Below, piece after piece: positions 28,715 through 39,025 of a stretch of DNA of 64,000 nucleotides. Under the pieces are notes generated by a model. It was not told the origin of the DNA. It searched no databases and saw only the letters and a program-made list of their open reading frames with translations. The stretch comes from Blepharisma stoltei (taxonomy: Eukaryota; Ciliophora; Heterotrichea; Heterotrichida; Blepharismidae), in assembly GCA_914767885.1 (NCBI GenBank), contig CAJZBQ010000012.1, forward strand, positions 536,501-600,500. The letters are read 5' to 3'. The position numbers were made by a program, and so were the translations under genes. Within the stretch, counting starts at the first letter, position 1; each line of letters starts with the position of its first letter.

Positions 28715-30835
28715 ATGGAAAATTTACCCTTCAGATTAGATAGAGATAAAAGAAGATGATCGAATTTGTCAATTATGCAAAGTGTAGTCAAAAGAAAAAC
28801 AACACTTTTTCTACTTCCTCAAAGATTTGAATCCTTTCACCCGAACAAAAAAGCCTTTTTCCCAAGCAAAGATGTTATTAGAGCTGAACGAAGATATGAT
28901 AAATTTATATTTAATCCAACCAGTTTCATGAGAGTCATATGAGATGCTTTAATATCTGTCCAAGCCGTTTATTTGGCTGTTATAATACCATTTTGTTTGA
29001 GTTTTATGCGACAAGTTGATAGATCTACTATTGCTCCTTTAGAAATTTGCTTTATAATTGATTTATTTTTGAATTTTAATACAGCCTGTTATATTCATGG
29101 AATTTTGGTTGCTGACAGAAAGGCAATTATTTGGCATTACTTATCATCATATTTTCTATGAGATTTTATATCAGTTATCCCATATGAACTTTTTCTATAT
29201 GATATGAATTCTGATTCCGATAAAGGCTATAATTTAGACTACTGAAACTGGCCCCGGCTATTCTGATTGCTGCGTCTCACTCGAATGATAAGATTAAGAA
29301 AGCTAATTTACAATATTGATGATATCTACCCTGCTCCATATGTATATTTTGCTACAAGAAGCATAGTTTTTTTATTAATTGCATTATTAGCAGCCCATTG
29401 AACCACCTGCATCATGCATAGTGCATGATATTTTTCATTGAGCAATAATGGTGATTTGTGGCAATCTTATATGGAAAGTAAATTCGAGCAATATATAAGG
29501 AAGCTTGAACAGGTGGCTGTGACAATGACAACTGTAGGATATGGAAATCTAATCCCTCAATCTACTGCTGAAAAGATGCTGACCATTATAATTGAGTGTC
29601 TGACTTCTGGATTGTTTGGGTATCTAGTTGGAGGGATTAATAGTGCCCTTGAAAAATCAACAAAAGAATCAATATATTTCAATACTTTAAAGCAAAAAAT
29701 TAAAGTTTTCATGCATAATCATAGAATATCTTATAGCTTGAGGCTAAAAATTATGGCTTATTTAGCGCATTTATACTCATATCAGAAACAAAACATATTA
29801 GATGAGCAAGAAATTTTATCCGCGCTATCTCAACCATTGCAGCGAGATATTTATATCCACACAAGGGGGCATGTTTTAGTAAGAAGCGCTCCATTCCGTG
29901 ACTTTTCTTATAAATTTTTGAAATATTTAGGCCAGAAGCTTGAAGTTGAGATATTTTCTCCTTGCGATTTAATTTTCAAACAAGACCAGAAAAATCATAA
30001 TTTGTACCTAGTAAGGCATGGAAGAGTTGAAATTTTTCATCATTCAACTGGGACTATTTATACTGAAATTCATGAAGACAAATACTTCGGCGAGATTGCA
30101 TTTTTCTTAGGTAGGAAAAGATGTGCATCAGCACGATGTGCTAATTTTTGTGAAGTGTTTTGTTTGAATAGACAAATATTTAAATCAGTATTAATGAAGC
30201 TACCAAAGGAAGCTGAGCTAACAAAGATCATTGTGAATAACTGCCAAGGAAAAGATTTAAGCTACTTGGGGGTAAGGTGCTATTTTTGTCAAGAAATGGG
30301 GCATGTGGCAGCGGATTGTTCAGCATTTGTGTATAAAATTAATCATGAAGAAATCATAAAACGGGCAAACCATGCGAAAAATGCCGTAGGTAAGAAAATA
30401 GCACACGAAGATATAGACGTTGAAGTGAAAAAGCATGATATTAATATAATGAGCCGGTACGGATTGAATAGTATTTATGGCAAGAAAATTGACCCTCTCT
30501 CACAATATAAAGACCGTGACACATTAGCATGCAAAGCTAGAGGTTTTGTTGCACGCAAAAGACACGGAGAAAGAAAAAGAAAAACTATTCTAGCGTTGCT
30601 TGATGATGACACAAATGATATCCCTAATCAAGATTATTATCCAAAGATGCCGAGTAATCTGCAATTTGGCAGAAATTATATGTCCCAAAAGCGAAAAACC
30701 CAGCTTTGCCCGTTAAGAGGATCAATTTATCAGTCTTCCAGATTTAATTCAGAAGCTGAAGATGTAATAAGTAGAGCTGCTTCAGATGCTAATGAAACAT
30801 TAAATTTAACTTATTTTGAAGCTAGCCCAGTTTAA
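28715..30835 (+). CDS. Cyclic-nucleotide-gated-type K+ channel with CCHC zinc knuckle, copy 2 (706 aa)
   Basis: A tandem paralogue of the gene at 26084, in the same orientation, with co-linear motifs: filter TTVGYGN (again residues 273-277), CNBD FGEIAFFLGRKRCASAR and the zinc knuckle CYFCQEMGHVAADC at exactly the same residue numbers (C522, C525, H530, C535). The N- and C-termini are more diverged, so the duplication is not recent. No IES is needed in either gene. Both copies keep the pore, CNBD and knuckle, so both are probably functional. Confidence 0.9.
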
Positions 30836-31044
30836 CAGAAGTATTGATGAATTTTTAAATGTAACACTAATTTTGTTGGATTATTAATTGATTTGAAGCT
30901 ACTATGAGCAATTATTTCATTAAATTCTTTTTGAATTTATATACAGTCTCAATCATCTTGCTACAGCATTGGATTTATGTTTATGTTAAAATTAATTATT
31001 ATTGATTTAATTAAATTAAAGAAAAACTCCCCTGTTGATATTAA

Positions 31045-33470
31045 ATGTCTGATACCTGCAGAGTTTGTTTTGAAGAAGATAATCTCAACAATTTTATTAT
31101 TCCTTGTAGATGTAAAGGAAGTCAAAAATACATTCATCCCAATTGTTTATATCAATGGCAAAATACAACAATAAAACGCTATATAAAATCTCCTGAAAGA
31201 TACAATAAATTCCAAATTTTATATTGTCCTGAGTGCAGAACTAAATATAAATATTTTTCAGATAATCCCAACTGAAATATTTTTGATAAAAATCATCTTA
31301 AAGCGAAAAATTCCTTTTCAGTGAACTGATATTGAGCTATCATTTTCTTTACTTTTTGGTGTTTGCTTTTGGCAATATGATGCAAAGGGATTAAACCAAT
31401 ATTTTATATTGCAGAAGGTGGGATTAAGATAGGCTTTATTAGAGTTGGGGAGCCTGTGCCTGGATTACATGCTGGGATTATTTTGAAAGCAACTTCAGCT
31501 ATGTCGCATGGAATTTTTTATAAATCACAAATTTTAATAACGAAATACAGTGCAAGTGATGGTGCCATGGGATTTATTCTTACTCCAAAAAAATACCAAG
31601 GCATATATTAAATTATAAATATTTTTTTAATATTTAATCAATCCAATTTTAATATATTAAAAGAGAAATCAAATTTATTTTTAAAGCGAAACTGTTTATA
31701 ATAAGTTGCAAACATTTCTTATCAGGTTTTATTTGACAAGGCATAAGCAAGTATATGGTAAACTCTCATTATTTATCACATATTAAATAAGAATTACCAT
31801 TTTATGAAATTATAGCCATCTTTATTTTTTATTTTGCCTTTAATATATAAAATATTAAGAAATTTTTGCAAAAATAATACTTTTTTTAAAATTAAAATTT
31901 AATTCGATATTTTTCATTTCGGATTTGAGCACAAATTAAATAAAATCACAATTTTTATAAAAGTTTTACCATTTTTATTCTTACATTTATCTTTTGAAAA
32001 TTATAACATTAAGACAAACCATACTTTATTTTTAAAATATAAATTTAATTTTAATATCTATAGATCTTTATTTTCCCTATATTGGGATTTTAGCATAAAT
32101 TAAGCAAGAAATGCTTACTCCCCCCCCCCATCCTTGATCGAACGACTCGCCATCGTTCGATCAAGGATGGGGGTTAAAAAAAAAAATTTCGGGAAAAAAA
32201 ATTTTTATATATAAAATAAAAAAATATATAGATATTTTTTTTTATTTACTTTTAAATAAGAGGGTTAAGAATATTTAATAATTATTTTTACAGCAAAAAA
32301 TTTAATTTATTTATAAAATACCAATTTTTAATATTTTGATTTATTAGTTACCCCTTTAAATTGTATAAATTTTAATTTGTTCCTATTAAATTAATTTGTT
32401 TTTAAAAAGATTTTAAAGAATCTGTATTTTATTAGATTATTGAGTTTTTAAGCATATGTTGATGACTAAATCACTTCGGATGGTTGATTCCGCAGCTTTC
32501 TGTCGTCTCAAAGTCTCTGAAAACAACTTCATTATGTACATCTTCCCAAGCTTTTGATAAATAATATATTTTTATATATATAAAAATTTGCATGATATGA
32601 AAATCGTTCGATCAAGGATGGGGTTAATTTCCCCAATTTTTAGGAATTTTTACAGTCAATCGTTCGATCAAGGATGGGGGGGAGAGTTATAATAATTTTA
32701 GATATTTAAAAAAATTTAATCAGAAATCCCAATTTATAAATATGATAAGCTACATTAATAATCACATGAAACTTATTCTAGTTTAATAAAACGCAAACTT
32801 CCAAGAAATAATTGCCCAAGATAAGATCTTTATCTTAGTTGCTGGAAAGAATAGAAAGCCTTGCAGTCATTATTTCTAGTCTAAATATTTAAATTACATT
32901 AAAAAGTCACGATAATTTTGCTATTTTGAAATCCTAAAATACTTATCTCTTGATTTAATGAAAACAGCTTATAAGCGAAAATGAGAGGGTAAGAATTTCC
33001 AACAGATTATATAATTTAATATAATTAACTAAAGATCTCATAAATATAATAATTAATAACAATTAATTTTATAAATCAATATTTTATAAAAAAAAATATT
33101 ATATTCATATTTTGCTCAATTTAATAGGAGTTAACTTTTCGAAAAAAATCTATCTTGCTAGGTCCTAAAGAGGAGAGTTAATAAACCGAAAAAAGAGTCC
33201 TTTCCTGAGAAGTTTTATATAGGAGGCCCTGTACAACCTGATTCTATTTATATGCTGCATAACAATCCTGATATTGAAGAATGTGAGATGGTGAGTGAAG
33301 GAATCTACTTTGGAGGAAAAGTAATTTCGAAATCTAGCGATATGAAACTCAAAATGTTTTTTGGGTATTCAGGATGGAGTCCATTACAGCTTGATGGAGA
33401 AATAAGAGCAGGAGTTTGGAAAATTGTTGGAAATGTAACCTCTGAAGATTTATTTAACGAATTTTCTTAA
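31045..33470 (+). CDS. RING-CH membrane protein fused to a YqgE/AlgH (UPF0301) domain, 287 aa, with a large IES
   Basis: ATG at 31045. Residues 1-70 form a RING-CH (MARCH-type) finger: CRVC, CRC, HPNC, CPEC in C4HC3 order. Next is one or two hydrophobic segments (WAIIFFTFWCLLLAIW). The second half starts PGLHAGIILKATSAM, then DGAMGFILTPKK; a 1,562-bp IES (31604-33165) follows, and the sequence resumes with FYIGGPVQPDSIYMLH, EGIYFGGKV and FFGYSGWSPLQLDGEI, the conserved blocks of YqgE/AlgH. Removal gives 864 nt, in frame. RING-CH proteins are E2-dependent ubiquitin ligases of membranes; the YqgE function is poorly defined. The fusion is seen directly if the IES is real. Confidence 0.8.
31604..33165. 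mobile_element. Large composite IES (1,562 bp) with a nested MITE-2
   Basis: TA at 31604-31605 and 33166-33167. Excision gives GGC ATA AAG AGG, joining the YqgE domain. The interior is extremely AT-rich, with a full MITE-2 at about 32118-32690. Outside the MITE I see no TSD or TIR, so the origin of the outer element is unknown. Confidence 0.8.
32118..32692. mobile_element. MITE-2 copy nested in IES 31604-33165
   Basis: Approximate edges: TACTCCCCCCCCATCC at the left, GGATGGGGGGGAGAGTTA at the right. It contains an inner inverted pair (CGAACGACTCGCCATCGTTCG), the conserved core GACTAAATCACTTCGGATG and a second subterminal repeat (ATCGTTCGATCAAGGATGG). Confidence 0.85.
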
Positions 33471-33816
33471 AAGCCTAAATTAGTGTGGAGTTTAATTGCC
33501 AAAATAAGAGTTGCTTATAATTAATTCTTTATATACAAGGCATAGGCTTGAATAAAGTTATGTAAGTTTCTTATATTTGAAAGAAGACAAAACGAAAGAA
33601 TAAGGTTTAAACTTCTTTACTTTTAGAACTCGTTTTATAGTGATATAGATATATAATTACAATATGCAAGCCAAATTAAGAAATGATTAATTTATCAATT
33701 CATGCTCAAATTCTAAGAAGATTGTATAAAAATTCGAGCGCCTTCAGCACACAGTAAATTGCATTTGCAGACTCGCAATATTTCTCATATAACTTGTTTT
33801 GTGCTTCATTTTTAAC

Positions 33817-34185
33817 TAACTCTCCCCCCCTCCGTGAGTGAACAAAACCATTAGAAAAAATCGCTATTTTTTTGCCCAAAAACCCACCCTCCGTGAGTGA
33901 ACAAAAATTGTTTTAATAGAAAATTTTTTTATGGAAAAAATTTTGATATATAAATGATAATTAGTATAATGAAATTTAGAGCTAATTCTGTTTTAATTTT
34001 AAAACGAATTGCTTTTTTAAAACATAAATTTTACAAATTAAATTAATATTTGCTTTCCAATTTTTGCGAATTAGGATTTTTTTAAATTTCGAAAAAAAAA
34101 TATTTTTATATAAATTTATATATAAAAAAAAATTAACCCCCCTCCGAGAGTGAACAAAATTTTTTTGTTCACTCACGGAGGGGAG
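33817..34185. mobile_element. MITE-1 copy, intergenic (369 bp)
   Basis: TA at 33817-33818 and 34186-34187, with CTCCGTGAGTGAAC at the left and CACTCACGGAGGGGAG at the right and the standard MITE-1 core. The surrounding 33471-34345 spacer has no gene. Confidence 0.88.
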
Positions 34186-34345
34186 TAAGAAATCCACCTA
34201 TCCTTCTCCACTTTTAAGGTATTGCCATCCTTCTCTTATTTTTGCTTTTTTCTCCACAATTTTCACTTTTTAATCCAAACTTCTATCAACTTGCCTACTT
34301 TTCCTTTAATCCTTCATTCTCATATAATATTTCGGGTGGCTAAAA

Positions 34346-35462
34346 ATGGGCAAGAACTATAGGAACTGTAAGAGTTATCTTAGATGGAAAGACAGCAAAA
34401 TCTCCTAAACGTCCATTTGAGAAGGAACGTCTTGATCAAGAGCTCATGCTTCTTGGCCAATACGGGCTAAGGAACAAACGAGAGGTTTGGAGAGTCCAAC
34501 TTACCCTCGCCAAGATCCGTAAAGCTGCAAGAGAGCTTTTGACATTAGAAGAGACCGCTCCTAGAAGAATTTTCGAAGGAAACGCTCTTATCCGCAGAAT
34601 GGTCCGTTTAGGTCTCTTGAACGAGAACGAAAAGAAGCTCGATTTTGTCCTTGGATTGACCTTACAAAAATTCTTACTCCCCCCCCATCCTTGATCGAAC
34701 GATTGACTGTAAAAATTCTAAAAAATGGGGAAATTAGCCCCCATCCTTGATCGAACGATTTTCATATCATGCAAATTTTTATATATATAAAATTATATTA
34801 GTTATCAAAAGCTTTGGGAAGATGTACATAATGAAGTTGTTTTCAGAGACTTTAAGACGACAGAAAGCTGCGGAAGCAACCATCCGAAGTGATTTAGCCA
34901 TCAATCTAGGCTTAAAAACTCAATAATCTAAAAAATAGAGATTCTTTAAAATTAAAAAAAAAAAAATTTAATTCAATAAGAAACAAATTAAAATTTATAC
35001 AGTTTTAAAGAGTAACTAATTAAAAATTGGTATTTTATGAAATTAATTCAATTTTTTGCTGTAAAAATAATTATTAAATACTCTTTATAAAGTAAATAAA
35101 AAAAACATATATATATATATTTTATATATAAATTTTTTGTTCCCCAAAAAAAATTTTTTTTGACCCCCATCCTTGATCAAGGATGGGGGGGGGAGTTAGA
35201 GAGAAGGCTTCAAACCAAAGTATTCAAGAAGAATATGGCAAGAAGCATCCACCACGCCAGAGTCCTCATAAGACAAAGACACATCAGAGTTGGAAGACAA
35301 ATTGTCAATGTCCCTAGCTTCAATGTTAGAGTTGACAGCGAGAAATATATTGAATTCGACCCGAACTCATCACTCAGCAATGGAAAGGCAGGAAGAGTTA
35401 AGAGGAGAAACATCGCAAAGAAAGCAAAGAAGACTGAAGCTGAAGGGGAAGATGAAGATTAA
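34346..35462 (+). CDS. RPS9: Ribosomal protein uS4 (RPS9), 192 aa, with a 16-nt intron and a MITE-2 IES
   Basis: A cytosolic small-subunit protein that binds 18S rRNA. ATG at 34346; after the 16-nt intron (34368-34383) and the 522-bp IES (34675-35196) are removed the length is 579 nt. Family blocks are all present: [47 protein letters not shown], then after the [30 protein letters not shown]-like (here [18 protein letters not shown]), PSFNVRVDS and a basic/acidic tail. The IES cuts within the S4 domain. As an essential gene it could not be expressed from this form, which is strong evidence for developmental excision. Confidence 0.97.
34368..34383 (+). other. 16-nt spliceosomal intron in RPS9
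   Basis: GTAAGAGTTATCTTAG. Removal converts a broken frame into the eukaryotic uS4 start MGKNYRNYGKT. Confidence 0.93.
34675..35196. mobile_element. MITE-2 acting as IES in RPS9 (522 bp)
   Basis: TA at 34675-34676 and 35197-35198. Left end TACTCCCCCCCATCCTTGAT, right end ATCAAGGATGGGGGGGGGAG. The core (reverse orientation) reads AACCATCCGAAGTGATTTAG. Excision gives TTC TTA GAG AGA AGG, the uS4 sequence. Confidence 0.93.
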
Positions 35463-35821
35463 ATAATCCTTTTTAGACAAGTTGTGTGGTAAATTTAGTT
35501 AAACAAATAAAAATAGAGAGCAAGTCAATTAAGAATTTTAGCTTAAAAGAAATAAATTTAGGAGTGATTGTTGGGGTAAAAAATTATGTTAATAAAAGAT
35601 ATAAAAAAATTAATAAAAAAGTATCTCAATTTATAACTTTCTACTGAAAATAAATGAATTGTGATAAAACATTTTGTTATAACCAAATTGCATACTATGT
35701 TTAATTATATGAATCTATAATATCATAAAATTCAACACACAAAAGATATTTTTATAATTCTTTCGAATTCTTAATCCCATTATTTTTTATTAATATTAAT
35801 GCTTTTATTAACTGCTCAAAT

Positions 35822-36269
35822 ATCCAGAAAAATGGTGATGACATACCACCCAACCTCGACCCTATTCCTCAACACCTGCAGGCAACGGCCCAATGTCGGG
35901 GATTTAGGTGGAAAGGGGTTGGAATCCTTTATGTATGTCGGGCTGGGTTTTCTCCGGGCATTAGGGAGCTAATCCTTGGGACTCGATTTTTCATACAGGA
36001 CAACTATTAGAAAGGGCAAGATCGGCCATTGTCTGTGTGGCAATATGACCCCAAGACCCTGAAGACAGTATTCGCCTAACGATAAACTGGGATTTTCGAC
36101 CCAGGTAGTTTGCCCTTAGACTCCAGGAGCCATGGAAGTCAAGACTGGTATGTGAGAATCCCTTGTTTGCGGCAACAAGGAAGGGTGTCTGCCGGGTCCT
36201 TCGTGGACGATGAGCGTGCAGGGGTGCAAATCCTCGGCCCTGCTTGGTGCGAAGAACTAACTTTAATTA
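35822..36269 (+). mobile_element. SINE-like element, intergenic, with 15-bp TSD
   Basis: Direct repeats ATTAACTGCTCAAAT (35807-35821) and ATTAACTACTCAAAT (36270-36284) differ at one base. The insert is GC-rich, non-coding and ends in a TTAA-type simple tail. It shares short motifs such as GGGAGCTAAT with the 56108-56476 element but is otherwise a distinct sequence. It is the only notable feature in the 35463-36545 spacer. Confidence 0.7.
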
Positions 36270-36545
36270 ATTAACTACTCAAATGTTTTTTTATTTCTGC
36301 TTCGATAATATCTCAACTGCATCTATCTAAACTCTTGTAAGAATAATTATAAAAAGCCTCAGTTCATAAACTTTAAATAATAAGCAGATTCTTAATCCAT
36401 AATTGGAGAATATTTATAAGACTCAATCTAATTATCAACAGCATGATTTTTCACCAAAAGCAAATCAAAATTAATCATTTAAAAACTTGCACTTCTTACT
36501 GACATAATAAATTTCAATTGCTTTTGATTATTAGCTCTTAAATAT

Positions 36546-38186
36546 ATGGCTTATAAATCATATAAATCTATGTCAAAAACTCAATCTTTCATAGCATCTT
36601 TCCTATGCGGCAAAAAGAAGCAGCCAAAAGTTAAAAAACACGACGAAATACAGCAGCCTAATTCTTTATGTACATTTCATGAATTCATTACTTCAAATAT
36701 CAATGTCGAAACACAGACGCCAGCCAACTTCGATAATACTCTCAAATCAAGCTTTTCCTTACCGCAGCTGAGCAATACCTGCAGCTCTCCCACAAATAGA
36801 AAATCTACTATTGCAGTTAAAAAGTCTTCAGGAGGCTTTTTTCCTCAACTAAACAAGCAAAAATATGAGACTATAAGGTCTGATTGGTCTACATCGTCAA
36901 GCAATAATTGGCTGAATTCTTTTGAGTTTACTGGTGAACCAGTGATGTCGAACAACACATTTTCAGAACTATTTAAGAGCAATAAAGAGCCTATAACATG
37001 GAGCAAAAAGTATAGCCAAGAAACTCCCAGCAATAAATTTAATGACCCATTTATCTCAAGTGATGAGAAAAAAATGCCAAAAATTATCCCTATAACGCCA
37101 AGGCAGATAAATAGAGCAAGACCTTTTGTTAGAAATATTCAATTAAAAAAGGAAATAAATAAATCCAATTCTATGCCAGCAGTTGCTCAAGAGAAAAGCA
37201 GGCTACAATTGAATTTAATTGTAGATGTTTATGAAGGAGAAAGTTCAAATAGTTTACTTCCCTGTGAGCAAGTAAAAATATTTTACTTGTTAGCAGAGGT
37301 GAATTTTTTTTAAATGAAAAGTAAAAATTAATTTAATATGTAAATTTATGTAAACTGTTTTAAATTATATAGAGTTATTGAGAGATTTCTTTGACTGAAG
37401 TAATATTATGCACAATTAAAAATGGAACGTATGAGTTAGGGGTCCGTCCCCTATACTCGTCCTAGTGAGGGAAGTTCAGACTTTCTGAAGGATATCGACG
37501 TTTGGTGCTGCTTCGGCAGCCCTAGTTGTGCTTGAATCACATTCAAGGAAGATAGAGAGACTCGTCTGGCCATAGGCAACTGTAACGGTTTGACGGTTAG
37601 GCCGATTCCTCCTACCGTTTTTCAGAGCTGTTAGCCAGTGGATGGAATTCATGAAGGATGAGCTTGATTGTTAGACCCTAAGCTAAGTGGGGGTCGACAG
37701 AGTGTTATCGTAATCTTAAATCTTACTCCCCCCCCCCCCCTCCGTGAGCGAACAAAACCATTAGAAAAATCGCCATTTTTTGACCAAAAACCCACCCTCC
37801 GTGAGTGAACAAAAATTTTTTTAATAGAAAAAATTTTAATGAAAAAAAATTTGGATATATAAGTGATAATTAGTATAATGAAATCTAGAGCTAATTCTGT
37901 TTAATTTTAAAACAAATTGCGTTTTAAAACATAAATTTTGCAAATTAAATTAATATTTTGCTTCCCAATTTTTGCAAATTAGGATTTTTTTTAAATTTCG
38001 AAAAAAATATTTTTTTATAAAATTTATATATAAATTTTTTTTTAAAAAAAAAAATTAACCCCCCTCCGTGAGCGAACAAAATTTTTTTGTTCGCTCACGG
38101 AGGGGGGGGGGGGGAGTTAAATCTTAAATATTATGCAGCTAGAAATTTGAGGAAATTGTGCTAAAAAAATACAAGAATTATGCTAG
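36546..38186 (+). CDS. Hypothetical Ser/Asn-rich protein, 276 aa, with two IESs near its 3' end
   Basis: ATG at 36546. The first 248 codons are open and encode a disordered, basic, Ser/Asn/Pro-rich protein. A stop at 37311 lies in a proposed 85-bp IES (37291-37375) whose removal yields FYLLLRDFFDWSNIM. A second, retroposon-type IES (37404-38128) then restores further sequence to TAG at 38184-38186. The sum is 831 nt, in frame. The retroposon is supported by an 11-bp TSD; the 85-bp IES only by frame. No domain recognised. Confidence 0.6.
37291..37375. other. Proposed short IES (85 bp)
   Basis: TA at 37291-37292 and 37376-37377, both at codon positions 2-3. It is AT-rich with an in-frame stop. 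Without it the upstream gene would simply end at 37313, so this IES is an inference from frame continuity with the downstream exon. Confidence 0.5.
37404..38128 (+). mobile_element. SINE-like retroposon with a MITE-1 inserted in its tail, acting as one IES
   Basis: TSD AATATTATGCA is at 37402-37412 and 38127-38137. The body (about 37413-37710) is GC-rich. The tail is an ATCTTAA repeat that is itself split by a MITE-1 (37724-38117): the tail reads AATCTTAAATCT before and AAATCTTAAAT after. TA inside the TSD (37404-37405; 38129-38130) allows precise removal of both elements together (725 bp). Confidence 0.75.
37724..38117. mobile_element. MITE-1 copy nested in a retroposon tail
   Basis: TA at 37724-37725 and 38118-38119, long C/G tracts, CTCCGTGAGCGAAC ends, complete MITE-1 interior (394 bp). 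Nearly identical to the copies at 5244 and 50718, so it is probably young. Confidence 0.92.
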
Positions 38187-39025
38187 ACTCATAAATAAAA
38201 AAATTTGGAAGTACGTTGAAGGAATCTTAAAAATTAGAAGAAAATTGACCCCTTAGGGGTGATAACCATAATTTATATTTATATTTATTTATATCTATTG
38301 GGAGATTTCGTTATAATAATTATCACTTATATACCAAAAATGTTTTTGCTCATTCAAGGATATGGGTTTTGGTCAAAAAATAGGAATTTTCCAATAGCTT
38401 TGCTCGCTCATGGAGGGGGAATTAGTTAACCTATAAATGAATTGTAATTTAATTATTCTCATGAGATTAAGATAATATAAGTTTCTAAATAAGTTTAATA
38501 GAAATAATAAAGATGATTAAATAATTCTGCAATCTTTTATTCATACAAAGCTAATGTTTTACCTTTCTTTAATATTATTTTTCTCCTTCTAAAAATGGAG
38601 CAATAATATCATGCTGGTAAAATGTGCACACAAGATGACATGAGCTTAATTAAGAGACAATACTATTTTTTTATAAATTTTGAATAATCATTTTTATATA
38701 TTAAATACTTATGATTGCCAAAATATTAACTAGTCTTAATTGCTCTTTATAAAGCAAATATAAAATTATGATTTAGAAATTATATTTGTTAATCTAAGAG
38801 AAATCTCTATAGTGATTTTACTCTGGATCCTAAATTAGTTACTTTCCAAGAGATTTTTATTTATGTCTTTAACATAAAAAGAAGTCAGATATGCCATTTA
38901 AGTGTTTTATATATAAATTGAAAGATTAATTTCGGCTTATATTCATATGGATATTAACAGACTCTTATTGTTGCATATTTTAACATATTAAGCATATAAA
39001 ATTGATAAATTGTCCATTTTTTAAT
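38187..39025. other. Intergenic region with a MITE-1 fragment
   Basis: No gene seen. About 38300-38430 holds a partial, reversed MITE-1 (TTATAATAATTATCACTTATATA, then GGTCAAAAAATAGGAATTTT and GCTCGCTCATGGAGGGGGA). The remainder is plain AT-rich sequence. Confidence 0.6.

Noticed and set aside
31045-31611. RING-CH protein ending at the TAA at 31609
   Set aside because: The YqgE domain would be cut in half just before its GGPV and FGYSGW blocks, which are found in frame after 33167.
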